Counted from the first letter of the stretch, positions 1 to 9,377 are shown. The stretch: DNA of 64,000 nt from Mangrovimonas sp. ST2L15 (GCF_001280515.1 NZ_LBIQ01000030.1:1506501-1570500), one strand, 5' to 3'. The notes: generated from the letters alone by a model not told the origin. A program made the numbers and translations.

Positions 1-110
1 CGTACGTTTTGCTGTTCTTCTGTTTTTTCCTCATCGTTTTCTTGAGAAAAACAGACTGGAATAACAGAGAAACAAAACAGAATTGTTATTATAAATAGCC
101 TACTTGTCAC
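1..110 (-). CDS. Secreted protein downstream of parB, N-terminal fragment (DUF5683-like by context)
   Basis: Only the first 36 codons lie in the window. A GTG at 108-110 opens a frame that overlaps the end of parB by 11 nt and encodes a typical signal peptide: a hydrophobic core of about 15 residues, then CFSQ and an acidic Glu/Gln-rich stretch. In flavobacteria the gene after parB is commonly a DUF5683 exported protein, followed by dapB. The product name rests on that context, while the signal peptide is visible directly. No other start fits the frame. Confidence 0.6.
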   Translation of the reverse strand, partial: MTSRLFIITILFCFSVIPVCFSQENDEEKTEEQQNV

Positions 111-999
111 GTTTTACAAGTTTCATGATACGGTTAAAGTCTTCTTCGGAATGAAAGGGGATGGTAATATTTCCTTTTCCTTTATTAGATACCTTAACGC
201 TAATTTTATGACCAAAGTATTCTGAGAATTCCTTAATTCCTTTCTTAATATATTTCGGAATTTCTTTTTCAATAGGTTCCTTCTCGGGAGTATCTGAATG
301 AAAGTTTCTTACCAAAGCTTCAGTTTCTCTAACCGATAGTTTTTTGGTAATAATTTTCTCATATAAATCCAATTGATCTGTCTGATCTTCAATGTTGATT
401 AAAGCTCTCCCGTGTCCCATACTGATGAAACCATCGCGCATCCCAGTTTGGATGATTGGGTCCAATTTCAACAATCTGAGGTAATTGGCTATGGTAGAAC
501 GTTTTTTTCCCACACGATCACTCATTTGTTCTTGGGTCAAATTGATTTCGTCAATCAATCTTTGGTAAGAAAGAGCTATCTCTATAGGATCTAAATCTTG
601 ACGTTGAATGTTTTCAACAAGCGCCATTTCCAATGATTCTTGGTCATTGGCAATTCGGATGTAAGCTGGAATAGATTCCAGTCCTAATAATTTAGAAGCG
701 CGAAAACGGCGCTCTCCAGATACCAACTGGTATTTGTTGAAGTCTAGTTTTCTTACTGTTATGGGTTGAATAACACCTAATTCTCTAATGGAAGATGCAA
801 GTTCTTTTAGAGATTCTTCGTTAAAATTTGTTCTAGGTTGAAAAGGATTGAGGTCTATGGCATTCATGTCCAATTCCACAATATTTCCTATAACCTGATC
901 AGCATTTTTATCTTTTGCAGAAGAAATGTCGTTATCAGGATCTTTTAATAAGGCTGATAACCCTCTACCTAAAGCTTGTTTCTTCGTTGCCTTCGCCAT
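100..999 (-). CDS. parB: Chromosome-partitioning protein ParB
   Basis: ParB binds parS sites near the origin and loads as a CTP-dependent clamp for chromosome segregation. The 299-residue protein shows the standard layout. It has an Arg/Lys-rich N-terminus for ParA stimulation. The N-terminal ParB domain (about residues 40-130) carries the CTP-binding SGERRFRA motif. A helix-turn-helix follows (about 150-180, SDRVGKKRSTIANYLRLLKL), then a C-terminal dimerisation region. It lies 3 nt after parA, so the two form an operon. I did not see a parS palindrome close by, but I could not search exhaustively. Confidence 0.97.
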   Translation of the reverse strand: MAKATKKQALGRGLSALLKDPDNDISSAKDKNADQVIGNIVELDMNAIDLNPFQPRTNFNEESLKELASSIRELGVIQPITVRKLDFNKYQLVSGERRFRASKLLGLESIPAYIRIANDQESLEMALVENIQRQDLDPIEIALSYQRLIDEINLTQEQMSDRVGKKRSTIANYLRLLKLDPIIQTGMRDGFISMGHGRALINIEDQTDQLDLYEKIITKKLSVRETEALVRNFHSDTPEKEPIEKEIPKYIKKGIKEFSEYFGHKISVKVSNKGKGNITIPFHSEEDFNRIMKLVKRDK

Positions 1000-1002
1000 A
1001 AA

Positions 1003-1767
1003 TTAGGAGTTTTTGGTAATGATTTCTTTCGCCAAACTTAAGTAATTTGAAGCACCTTTACTGGCTGCATCATAATTTATAATGCTTTCACCATAACTTG
1101 GGGCCTCACTCAAGCGTACATTTCGTTGAATAATGGTTTGAAAAACCATGTCGTTAAAATGCTTTTGTACTTCCTCAACCACTTGGTTTGAAAGTCTTAA
1201 CCTAGCATCGTACATGGTCAATAGTAAACCTTCGATATCCAACTTTTGGTTGTGGATTTTTTGAACACTTTTAATAGTATTTAATAGCTTACCTAAACCT
1301 TCCAATGCAAAATATTCGCATTGAATCGGAATAATTACAGAGTCGGCCGCAGTTAAAGCGTTCAACGTTAAAAGCCCTAAAGAAGGTGCGCAATCAATTA
1401 ATATAAAATCATAATCATTTTTGATGTCTGCCAAAGCCTTTTTTAGCATGTATTCTCTTTCATCCTTATCAATCAACTCGATCTCTATAGCCACAAGATC
1501 GATATGTGCTGGAACGACATCTAAATTGGGAGTGTCTGTATTAATAATAGCTTCCTTAACATGATTGGTATGCTCTAAAAGTTGATAGGTTCCAATCTCT
1601 ACGGATTCAACATCAATACCTAAACCTGAAGTGGCATTGGCTTGAGGGTCTGCATCGATAAGAAGCACTTTCTTTTCTAAAACTCCTAGTGAAGCAGCTA
1701 AATTAACTGAGGTAGTGGTCTTTCCAACACCTCCCTTTTGGTTAGCAATAGCTATAATTTTGCCCAT
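1003..1767 (-). CDS. parA: Chromosome-partitioning ATPase ParA (Soj family)
   Basis: This is the Walker-type ATPase partner of ParB. The deviant Walker A motif KGGVGKTT lies near residues 11-18, with its signature lysine. LLIDADPQANAT follows at about 35-46, and Walker B (FILIDCAPSLG) near 120. The 254-residue length is normal for chromosomal ParA without an N-terminal DNA-binding extension. It is the first gene of the parA-parB operon. The 119-bp gap to the next rightward start holds the promoters for both directions. Confidence 0.97.
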   Translation of the reverse strand: MGKIIAIANQKGGVGKTTTSVNLAASLGVLEKKVLLIDADPQANATSGLGIDVESVEIGTYQLLEHTNHVKEAIINTDTPNLDVVPAHIDLVAIEIELIDKDEREYMLKKALADIKNDYDFILIDCAPSLGLLTLNALTAADSVIIPIQCEYFALEGLGKLLNTIKSVQKIHNQKLDIEGLLLTMYDARLRLSNQVVEEVQKHFNDMVFQTIIQRNVRLSEAPSYGESIINYDAASKGASNYLSLAKEIITKNS

Positions 1768-1883
1768 TAAACGATTTGGTTTTAATAGCGTAAAAATACA
1801 ATTATTTATCAGTTTAGAAAACGTAAGTTGTTAACAGTATCTTAATTGATAAGTGCCTTATTTTAAGGCAATATTAACAATGC

Positions 1884-1917
1884 TTTGTGGGAACTTTTGT
1901 ATTAAGTTGTATCTTTA
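1884..1917 (+). promoter_or_regulatory. Probable Bacteroidota promoter for the M16 peptidase
   Basis: TTTG at 1884-1887 and TATCTTTA at 1910-1917, 22 nt apart, approximate the Bacteroidota form TTTG-N19-TAnnTTTG, with one mismatch at the last base. Transcription would start near 1924. That is downstream of the GTG at 1887 and upstream of the ATG at 1941, which favours the ATG as the true start. Confidence 0.45.
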
Positions 1918-1940
1918 ATCCACTATTTAAATCACAATTT

Positions 1941-4706
1941 ATGAATCAATTTTATCATCAATCTAAAATGATGCTGGCCAGTTTATTGTTTTTGGCCGTC
2001 TCATTTACTACACAGGCCCAAATAAAGCAAACGGCGAGCGTAGAAGGTATCACAGAGTATCAACTTGACAACGGACTTAAAGTCTTATTATTTCCCGACA
2101 ACTCTTCACAAACCATTACGGTTAATATTACCTACAAAGTAGGTTCAAGACATGAGGGTTATGGAGAAAAAGGAATGGCTCACCTTTTGGAGCATATGTT
2201 ATTTAAAGGATCTACAAATCATACTGATATACCTCAGGAATTAACAACCAGAGGATCTCGACCTAATGGAACCACATGGTATGATAGAACCAATTATTAT
2301 GAAACTTTTAATGCTACTGAAGATAATTTAGAATGGGCTTTAGATTTAGAATCTGACAGAATGGTCAATTCTTTTATTGCACAAAAAGATTTGGAATCAG
2401 AATTTAGTGTGGTAAGAAATGAGTTTGAAAGTGGGGAGAATTCGCCTTCAGGTGTATTGATGGACAAGGTAATCGATGCTGCTTATTTATGGCATAACTA
2501 CGGTAGTTCAACAATTGGAAACAAATCTGATATTGAGCGTGTACCTATTGAAAACTTACAAGCATTTTATAAAAAGTATTACAGACCAGATAACGCCATC
2601 TTAATGGTTACTGGTAAATTTGACAAGGATAAAACCTTAAAACTGATTGAGGATAAGTTTGCTGGAATTAAAAATCCGGCAGAACCAGTAAGAAAATCTT
2701 ATACAGTAGAACCAGCTCAAGATGGTGAGAAATATGTGACCCTAAGTAGAGTAGGGGATTTACAGATTGTTTCTGCGCTTTATCACACCCCAGCAGGTTC
2801 TCATGAAGATTATGCTGCTATTGCCATAGCAGAACAGATTTTATCTGATAATCCATCTGGGCGTTTGTATAAGGCTTTAGTAGATGGAAAAAAAGCATCA
2901 GGAATTTGGTCTTTTAGTCCGTTTACTCATGACCCTGGATTTATTTATTTTAATGTTAATGTACCATCAGATAAGTCTTTGGATGAAGCTGAAAGTACAT
3001 TGTTGACTGTTTTGGATGATTTCTCCCAAAAACCTGTGAGTCAAGAGGAATTGAATAGAGCTAAGGCTAATCTTTTAAAGCAAATTGACCAAATAAGCAG
3101 AAACTCTTCTTATTTAGGAACTTATATGAGTGAATTTATTGGTGCTGGAGATTGGAGGTTAGCGTTTATTCACAGAGATCGTATTGAAACGATGACTGTT
3201 GAAAAAGTAAATGCAGCAATTCAGAGATATTTTATTAAAACCAATAGAACGGTAGGGAAGTTTATCCCAACAAAAACACCGGTAAGAGTAGAAATAGAAC
3301 ATACCGAAGGTTTGGAAGACCTAGTTGCTACTTACAAAGGAAGAGAAGGATTTGATGCTGGTGAGGCTTTTGACCCATCTTATGACAATATCAACCAACG
3401 CTTGGTACAGGGTACTTTGAGTAACGGTATTGAGTATGGATTCATTAAAAAGAACAACCGTGGGAATACCGTTAATCTTTCTTTTGTTTTGAGAACAGGA
3501 AACCTTGATCAACTTATGAATACAGGTGTTGTTGATGGCTATACTGCCAGAATGTTAGACAAAGGAACCACGTCTAAATCAAGACAGCAAATTGAAGATA
3601 AGTTGAGTGAGTTGAAATCCTCCATTAGATTTCAAGGATCTAATGGCAGACTTTATGCTCGCATAAGTTCTACTGAAGAAAACCTAAAACCAACTTTAGA
3701 TTTAATGGTGGATATGTTGAAGAACCCTGCTTTTAACCAAGAAGAATTGGATAAGCTTAAAACTCAGGATCTAGCTAGTATAGAATCTAGTAAGACTGAG
3801 CCAACATTCTTGGCAGGGATGAAATTAAGACAGATTAATCAGCAGTATCCAAAAGGACATCCAATGTATGCTATGTCTCTTGAGGAGAATATCGAGGCTA
3901 TTAATGATGTCACCATTGAAAAGATTAAGAAGTATTACAACACCTTCTACGGATTATCAGATTGGTCTAGTGTAGTAGCTATAGGTAATTTGGATGAAGC
4001 CTTCTTGAAGACTTATTTTGTAGAGCAATTCAAAGATTTTAAATCGGGATTGAAATACAAAAGAGTTGCCGACAAATATTTCGAAAACAAAGCTGTAACT
4101 GACGAAATCTTAACGCCAGATAAGAAAAATGCCTTTACTGTTGGAGCCTTAACTTTTGAAGCAAGTCAATATGACGAGGACTTTGCGGCATTGGAAATGG
4201 CTGGCGCTATTTTTGGTGGTGGTTTCTTAAACTCTAGAATCGCTACGAGATTGCGTCAACAAGACGGTGTAAGCTATGGAGCGGGAGGTAGTGTTAATGT
4301 AGATGGCAATAAGGATGATAAATCGTCTTCTATATTTGTTTATGCTATTTATGCACCTGAGAATGAAGCTAAGGTAAAACTTGGATTTGAAGAGGAAGTT
4401 GCCAGATTTATCAATGAAGGTATTACCGAAGAGGAATTGAAGAATGCCAAAGAAGGTTGGATTCAAAATGAGAGTGTCTCTAGAGCGAAAGATAATGAAT
4501 TACTAAACACCATCAGTAACAATATGTATTATGACAGAGACATGAATTTCCAAAAAGACATTGAAGAGAAGGTTAAAAAATTAACCGTGAAAGATGTTAA
4601 TAAGGCGATCAAGAAATACTTCAAGACATTTGATCAGTGGACTGTAGTTTATGCTGGAGATTTCGAAAAAGCCGATATCAAAAAGGAAGAAGAAAAAGTG
4701 GATTAA
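1941..4706 (+). CDS. M16 family zinc metallopeptidase (insulinase/pitrilysin type), two-domain
   Basis: A 921-residue exported protease. The signal peptide is followed by two M16 halves. The N-terminal half has the zinc site H81-x-x-E84-H85 (HLLEH) and the downstream acidic stretch RNEFESGENSP, which supplies the third ligand. The C-terminal half (about residue 480 on) keeps the fold but lacks HxxEH, as is usual for the inactive partner domain. I chose the ATG at 1941 over the in-frame GTG at 1887 because it puts a clean signal peptide at the N-terminus and lies downstream of the promoter-like box. The gene is monocistronic and ends at a strong hairpin terminator shared with the converging gene. 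Confidence 0.92.
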   Translation: MNQFYHQSKMMLASLLFLAVSFTTQAQIKQTASVEGITEYQLDNGLKVLLFPDNSSQTITVNITYKVGSRHEGYGEKGMAHLLEHMLFKGSTNHTDIPQELTTRGSRPNGTTWYDRTNYYETFNATEDNLEWALDLESDRMVNSFIAQKDLESEFSVVRNEFESGENSPSGVLMDKVIDAAYLWHNYGSSTIGNKSDIERVPIENLQAFYKKYYRPDNAILMVTGKFDKDKTLKLIEDKFAGIKNPAEPVRKSYTVEPAQDGEKYVTLSRVGDLQIVSALYHTPAGSHEDYAAIAIAEQILSDNPSGRLYKALVDGKKASGIWSFSPFTHDPGFIYFNVNVPSDKSLDEAESTLLTVLDDFSQKPVSQEELNRAKANLLKQIDQISRNSSYLGTYMSEFIGAGDWRLAFIHRDRIETMTVEKVNAAIQRYFIKTNRTVGKFIPTKTPVRVEIEHTEGLEDLVATYKGREGFDAGEAFDPSYDNINQRLVQGTLSNGIEYGFIKKNNRGNTVNLSFVLRTGNLDQLMNTGVVDGYTARMLDKGTTSKSRQQIEDKLSELKSSIRFQGSNGRLYARISSTEENLKPTLDLMVDMLKNPAFNQEELDKLKTQDLASIESSKTEPTFLAGMKLRQINQQYPKGHPMYAMSLEENIEAINDVTIEKIKKYYNTFYGLSDWSSVVAIGNLDEAFLKTYFVEQFKDFKSGLKYKRVADKYFENKAVTDEILTPDKKNAFTVGALTFEASQYDEDFAALEMAGAIFGGGFLNSRIATRLRQQDGVSYGAGGSVNVDGNKDDKSSSIFVYAIYAPENEAKVKLGFEEEVARFINEGITEEELKNAKEGWIQNESVSRAKDNELLNTISNNMYYDRDMNFQKDIEEKVKKLTVKDVNKAIKKYFKTFDQWTVVYAGDFEKADIKKEEEKVD

Positions 4707-4728
4707 TATATTTTGATACCATTTGAAA

Positions 4729-4762
4729 TAAAAAGCCCATCTCAAGAGATGGGCTTTTTTAT
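4729..4762. terminator. Bidirectional rho-independent terminator
   Basis: A 10-bp perfect stem (AGCCCATCTC/GAGATGGGCT) with a 2-nt loop is flanked by A-rich sequence on the left and a T-run on the right. It sits between converging genes ending at 4706 and 4780, so it can serve both strands. Confidence 0.9.
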
Positions 4763-4779
4763 TGTAGTCAAATTAAGAC

Positions 4780-5448
4780 TTATTTTTCTGATTGGGAAGA
4801 TTGAATCCTTTCCGCATTTTTAAGTTGTGTAGGGTTTACTTTGGGTTCGTTTTCATTGGCCGGTTTTTCTGTAACCTGAGTAGGATCTACATCAAATAAT
4901 TTGGAGTAATACCAATCTAAAGCAACAAAGGTGGCTAAATATCTGTCTTTTGGAGCTCTTCTGATTTTTGTTCTTAATGGAGCAGCAATTAATGGTGCTC
5001 TCATACTGTTCGTTGCAACCAAGGCCTTGAAAGTAGTTTGGAAATCTTTATCCGAAAAATTGTTGCTTACACATTCAAAGATAGGTGCTTGGTAATTCAC
5101 CGAGTGGTCTTCGTTAAATATTCCAGCTTCGGCTTTAAGGGCTTCAAACACTTCCATAGTATGCGGTGAAACAGCTGCTTGATAATCCATTCTTCTATTG
5201 TTTACATTAGCAAGAAAGGTGCTGTATGCTTTGGGTAAATTATTGGTTGACTGATTGAAATATTTTTTAATGTCTTCCTCAAAACTTAAAACAGCCTCTT
5301 CAAATAACTTGGTGTTTGTATTAGGACAGTTTATGCTGGAACCATCTTGGGCAAATTTATAATCAAGCGTTGGTTTGGTTTCCGTTTTACAGCCAAACAG
5401 GCTTATTCCTAAGGCGATAACAAATACTTTAATCGTCGTGTGTTTCAT
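4780..5448 (-). CDS. Exported lipoprotein of unknown function
   Basis: A 222-residue protein with a lipoprotein signal peptide ending in LFGC (Cys20). The mature part is mostly helical in character, with no motif I recognise, and has a low-complexity Asn/Glu/Pro-rich tail. The gene follows mutA by 10 nt and ends the leftward run that starts at udk. In related genomes a small exported protein often sits between the two methylmalonyl-CoA mutase genes; here nothing but the converging peptidase gene follows. Function unknown. Confidence 0.75.
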   Translation of the reverse strand: MKHTTIKVFVIALGISLFGCKTETKPTLDYKFAQDGSSINCPNTNTKLFEEAVLSFEEDIKKYFNQSTNNLPKAYSTFLANVNNRRMDYQAAVSPHTMEVFEALKAEAGIFNEDHSVNYQAPIFECVSNNFSDKDFQTTFKALVATNSMRAPLIAAPLRTKIRRAPKDRYLATFVALDWYYSKLFDVDPTQVTEKPANENEPKVNPTQLKNAERIQSSQSEK

Positions 5449-5458
5449 AATGTAATTT

Positions 5459-6823
5459 TTATTCGGTTTTTAATCTATTTTTTTCTTGGGGGTCAGAAAT
5501 TCTTTTTTCAATAATGGGTTCTAAAAGGGTTTTTCGAGGAGCCATTTTTAAGAAGGGATATAGCTCCAGTTGGTCTGTCATTTGGTCCTGAGGGTTGATG
5601 TATTTATTGGTCCCCACCAACACCAATTCCTTATTGTCAAACTGTTCCAGTTCTTTATGGGAACTTTCCCTAATTTTTTTCTGGATGACCCCATCTTTAA
5701 GCTGCGTTAAAAAGCCGCCTCCAGCTTCAATATCTTTAAAAATATCCAAGGCTTTTTGAGCTAATTGGTTGGTGAGGGTCTCTATGTAGTAGGCTCCTTC
5801 TGTAGGATTGACGACTTTATCGAGATAGCTTTCATGTTTAAGCACTAACAATTGGTTTAAGGATATGCGTTCTCCAAAATCATTTACCCTTTTAAATACA
5901 GTATCATAAGCCAAGTTGTTGATGGTATTGGCACCGCCTAAAATAGCACTCATGCATTCTGTTGTGGTGCGCAGCATGTTGGCATTATAATCAAATAGCG
6001 TTTTGTTTCTTTTTGTGGGTTGTGCAAAAATATGGCAGGTACTGCTCACATGATATTCGTTAGAAAGGCATTCCCATAATAGCCTCATGGCCTTCAGTTT
6101 GGCAATCTCAAAAAAGTAATTGGAGCCGATGGCCATTCTAAATGAGAATTTCAGCTCCTTTATTTCCTCGTCTGTGTTGTTTGAAAATAGATAATCCAAA
6201 TAGGTATTGGCATGTGATAAGGCGTAAGCCAATTGCTGGGTTATATTAGCTCCAGCATTTTGATACAAAGCAGCATCAATACTTATTTGTTTGGTGTTTT
6301 TGATAATTGCTTCAAACTTTTGGTGGTCATCCTTTAAGTTTGTGAACCAATTACCGCTCCTGCCCAAATTCCCAATGATGTCGGTTACTAAGTTTGAATT
6401 GGGATGGGTTTTTTTGACCTCTGCTACCAATTCAGGATTAAGAAATTGAAATTCAAAATAAAGAAGCGTTTCCTTAGGAATACCTTCAAGCAGTCCCATA
6501 ATGTCGATATCCTTTTGGGGAAGGATAAATTTGATTGTATCTGCTCCCTGTCTAAGAAGCGCTATGGCATGCTGGTTAGATTTTTCAACGTCTGCCACAT
6601 AGATGGTTTCACATATTTGCCATTGTGTGCAATCCACTGATTTTTCGATGGGCAGATTTTCAATATCCTCTGAAACATAAAAAGGTTTGACGTCAATACC
6701 TTCATTGGAATGCCATATTAAAAGGTCATTATAGTCGGCACCTTTTAAGTCAAACTGTAACTTTTGCTTCCATTGTTTTGAAGAAATATTGGGGAATTCG
6801 TCAAAAAGTGATTTACTCATCAT
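5459..6823 (-). CDS. mutA: Methylmalonyl-CoA mutase, small (beta) subunit
   Basis: This is the non-catalytic TIM-barrel subunit of the B12-dependent mutase that interconverts methylmalonyl-CoA and succinyl-CoA. The 454-residue length and features such as LFDEFP, the ATTECMSA-type segment (here RTTTECMSAILGGANTINNLAYD) and NPTEGAYYIETLT fit the family. It lacks the C-terminal cobalamin-binding domain, as expected for the small subunit. The start overlaps the end of the FtsB-like gene by 11 nt, implying translational coupling. The large catalytic subunit gene (mutB/scpA), usually immediately downstream in flavobacteria, is not in the window. Confidence 0.9.
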   Translation of the reverse strand: MMSKSLFDEFPNISSKQWKQKLQFDLKGADYNDLLIWHSNEGIDVKPFYVSEDIENLPIEKSVDCTQWQICETIYVADVEKSNQHAIALLRQGADTIKFILPQKDIDIMGLLEGIPKETLLYFEFQFLNPELVAEVKKTHPNSNLVTDIIGNLGRSGNWFTNLKDDHQKFEAIIKNTKQISIDAALYQNAGANITQQLAYALSHANTYLDYLFSNNTDEEIKELKFSFRMAIGSNYFFEIAKLKAMRLLWECLSNEYHVSSTCHIFAQPTKRNKTLFDYNANMLRTTTECMSAILGGANTINNLAYDTVFKRVNDFGERISLNQLLVLKHESYLDKVVNPTEGAYYIETLTNQLAQKALDIFKDIEAGGGFLTQLKDGVIQKKIRESSHKELEQFDNKELVLVGTNKYINPQDQMTDQLELYPFLKMAPRKTLLEPIIEKRISDPQEKNRLKTE

Positions 6824-7139
6824 GTTTTGTTTTTACAAGGCTGTCCTGGTATTCAATGATGTAAATTTCTTCGTTTTCCCGTTTCATATAGTAGGTTTCC
6901 CTAGCCAGTTTTTCAACACCTTCCTCAGTGCTTAGCTCCTTAATAGCCTTTTTGTCTTTATTGATTTCATTTTGATAGTATTCCTTTTCGTTTTCAAGTT
7001 CATTAATATCTGAATTCAGCTCGTAGTGAATCAAAAACGAATTGGCATCGAAGAAAATCATCCAAACCGCAAAGACAACGAGTATCAAAACAAAAATGTT
7101 TCTAAAGGGTTTCAGGTATTTGTTGTTTTTAATGCCCAT
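6813..7139 (-). CDS. Septum formation initiator family protein (FtsB/DivIC-like)
   Basis: A 108-residue bitopic membrane protein. It has a short basic cytoplasmic tail, one transmembrane helix (about residues 13-31), a coiled coil rich in Glu/Lys/Asn (about 38-75), then the family motif around EEGVEKLARETYYMKRENEEIYII. FtsB/DivIC proteins bridge FtsL and FtsQ in the divisome. The gene lies 1 nt after udk and overlaps mutA. This udk-ftsB-mutA order recurs in Flavobacteriia. Confidence 0.88.
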   Translation of the reverse strand: MGIKNNKYLKPFRNIFVLILVVFAVWMIFFDANSFLIHYELNSDINELENEKEYYQNEINKDKKAIKELSTEEGVEKLARETYYMKRENEEIYIIEYQDSLVKTKHDE

Positions 7140-7140
7140 A

Positions 7141-7749
7141 TCAAATAAGACGTTCGTTAATGATGGTTTTCACAATATCAACGGCTACTGTATTGTATTT
7201 GTTATTAGGAATAATAATGTCTGCATATTCCTTTGAGGGCTCTATAAATTGCTGATGCATGGGCTTCAGGGTACGTTGATACCTAGTGAGCACTTCGTCA
7301 ATGTCTCTGCCTCTTTCTGAAATATCTCTTTTTAATCTTCTAATCAAGCGTTCATCACTATCGGCATGAACAAATATTTTGATGTCAAACATGCTCCTTA
7401 ATTCAGGATTGGTTAATATCAAAATACCCTCTACAATCATCACTTTTCTTGGGTGGGTCACTATGGTATCTCCTGTCCTGTTATGTTTGACAAAAGAATA
7501 GACCGGTTGCTCTATGGTCTCTCCTTTTTTTAATTCTTTTAAATGCTCCTCCAGCAATTCAAAGTCTATAGACCTTGGGTGGTCAAAATTGATGGCGGTT
7601 CGTTCTTCAAAAGTCAAGTGGGAGGTCTCCTTGTAATAAGAATCTTGAGTGATGATTCCAACCTCACCTTCTGGCAGTTCTTCTAGAATTTGGTTGACTA
7701 CAGTGGTTTTACCACAGCCTGTTCCTCCAGCAATACCTATAATTAACAT
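7141..7749 (-). CDS. udk: Uridine kinase
   Basis: Phosphorylates uridine and cytidine to UMP and CMP in pyrimidine salvage. The 202-residue protein has the P-loop GGTGCGKTT at about residues 8-16, the QDSYYK nucleoside-binding segment and NFDHPRSIDFELL, and ends in the IIPNNKYNTVAVD region typical of Udk. It is first in a tightly packed leftward operon with the FtsB-like gene and mutA. Confidence 0.95.
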   Translation of the reverse strand: MLIIGIAGGTGCGKTTVVNQILEELPEGEVGIITQDSYYKETSHLTFEERTAINFDHPRSIDFELLEEHLKELKKGETIEQPVYSFVKHNRTGDTIVTHPRKVMIVEGILILTNPELRSMFDIKIFVHADSDERLIRRLKRDISERGRDIDEVLTRYQRTLKPMHQQFIEPSKEYADIIIPNNKYNTVAVDIVKTIINERLI

Positions 7750-7799
7750 GAATGGTGCATTTAAATAAGTAACACAAATTTAAATATTTGGAACAAATG

Positions 7800-8219
7800 T
7801 CACCGTTCAATTTTGGAAACTTGTTTAGGAGTTATTAACGTCTCATTGGTATTGCCCCAAGAATTGGTTACATAGTTAAGAATATCTGCCACTTCTTCAT
7901 CCGAAATTCCTAAAGGTGTCATAACGCTGTTATATGTTTGTCCGTTGACGGTGATTTCTCCCTGCTGGCCATATTTGACGACATGTATGGCACGGGGAAT
8001 GTCTTCCATCAAGAAATCAGATTTTGCTAGGGGAGGAAACACGTTTTTTACACCCTGTCCTTCCTGCATGTGGCAACTGATGCAATAGACGTCATAAAGT
8101 TGCTTTCCTTTTTCCATGCTGGCCTTTAAGTTTTTCTCTGATTTACTTCCTTGATTTGAATTGCTGCAACCAACCATGAAGATGGCGGTCAATAGAATTG
8201 CTTTAAAAATATGTCGCAT
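7800..8219 (-). CDS. Lipoprotein c-type cytochrome
   Basis: A 139-residue single-haem cytochrome c anchored by a lipoprotein signal (MVGC, Cys18). The haem-binding motif is C46-I-S-C49-H50, and a plausible axial Met sits in SVMTPLG. The gene starts 3 nt after the sugar-dehydrogenase gene, so the two are almost certainly co-transcribed. The cytochrome is the likely electron acceptor of that periplasmic enzyme (inference from context). Confidence 0.92.
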   Translation of the reverse strand: MRHIFKAILLTAIFMVGCSNSNQGSKSEKNLKASMEKGKQLYDVYCISCHMQEGQGVKNVFPPLAKSDFLMEDIPRAIHVVKYGQQGEITVNGQTYNSVMTPLGISDEEVADILNYVTNSWGNTNETLITPKQVSKIER

Positions 8220-8222
8220 AGG

Positions 8223-9341
8223 TTAACGCTGGAGCTTAATAATTCCTAATCCCTCTATGCCAGCATAGATGTAGCCATCTGGGCCTTGTTCTAGAGAACG
8301 AACTCGTCCTATGCCTTCTAGAAGTTTCTTTTCTTTTACCACGGAATTTCCGTCTAAAAAGCAAAGTGCAAGATACTGAAATTTCAGGGAACCGACTAAC
8401 AGATTTCCTTTCCAATTGCCATATTTATCACTGGTTATAAAAACCATACCGCTAGGGGCAATGGAGGGGTCCCAATAATGAATGGGCGGTTCTATGTCGG
8501 GCAAGGTGGTGTACGGCGTTAATTGAGAGCCGTTGTAGTTTTTTCCGAAACTTGCTTTAGGCCAGCCGTAGTTCTTTCCGGGTTTGATGATGTTTATTTC
8601 ATCACCTCCCATGGGGCCATGTTCATGGATCCAGATGTCTTGGGTAACCGGATTGCGTTTCATTCCCTGCGGATTTCTATGGCCGTAGGTGTAGATGGCT
8701 TTTTTGGCATTTGATTGGTTGCTAAAGGGGTTGTCATCAGGGATGGTGCCATCGTCTTTGAGACGGTATATTTTACCGCCATCCCTAGTGATATCTTGCG
8801 GGTTTACGTCTCTATTGCCACGTTCGCCAATACTGAAATAGACATAACCTTGGTCGTCAAATTCTATTCTGGAACCAAAATGTCTGCCGTCTGTGGAATT
8901 GGGTTGTGCCTTATATAGTAGTTGTTTGTCTACCAATTGGTTGTTTTTTATACGGGCCCTCATAAGGGCAGTATGTCCTCCTTTTTTATCTCCTGCTGGG
9001 GAGGCGTAAGTAAAATAGAGCCAACCGTTTTGGGCATAATTGGGATGAAGTTGCAGGTCTAGTAAGCCCCCTTGGCCTCTTACATAGATTTCTGGAAGTC
9101 CCTTGATGTCGGTTTTTTTACCGTTGATGAAATGAACGAGTTTGCCTTCTTTTTCGGTGTAAAGAATGGAGTTGCCAGGGAGAAATTGAAAGCCCCAGGG
9201 GATGTGGAGATCTGGAACGATGAGCTCATAGGACAGCTCTTGGCTTCCTTGATTGGCCGCTAAGGTTTTCTTTTTTTTCTGTTGGCAAGAACCTGTAAGG
9301 AAGGCGCCTAACAACAGTGGGATAACCATTTTTTTTATCAT
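8223..9341 (-). CDS. PQQ-dependent aldose sugar dehydrogenase (GSDH/YliI family) lipoprotein
   Basis: A 372-residue exported six-bladed propeller of the glucose/sorbosone dehydrogenase family. The lipoprotein signal ends in LTGSC (Cys19). Family hallmarks are present: LHPNYAQNGWLYFTYA, DGRHFGSRIEFDDQGYVYFS, GERGNRD, YGHRNPQGM and the HEHGPMGGDEIN block that forms the cofactor pocket in characterised relatives. It oxidises soluble aldoses and passes electrons to a carrier, here presumably the adjacent cytochrome. Substrate not predictable from sequence. Confidence 0.9.
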   Translation of the reverse strand: MIKKMVIPLLLGAFLTGSCQQKKKKTLAANQGSQELSYELIVPDLHIPWGFQFLPGNSILYTEKEGKLVHFINGKKTDIKGLPEIYVRGQGGLLDLQLHPNYAQNGWLYFTYASPAGDKKGGHTALMRARIKNNQLVDKQLLYKAQPNSTDGRHFGSRIEFDDQGYVYFSIGERGNRDVNPQDITRDGGKIYRLKDDGTIPDDNPFSNQSNAKKAIYTYGHRNPQGMKRNPVTQDIWIHEHGPMGGDEINIIKPGKNYGWPKASFGKNYNGSQLTPYTTLPDIEPPIHYWDPSIAPSGMVFITSDKYGNWKGNLLVGSLKFQYLALCFLDGNSVVKEKKLLEGIGRVRSLEQGPDGYIYAGIEGLGIIKLQR

Positions 9342-9377
9342 AGTTCTGGGATTTCTATAAAATTAAAAATAATATTG

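Noticed and set aside
1-2000. parS site next to parAB
   Set aside because: No clear parS-like palindrome noticed here; could not search the whole window reliably.
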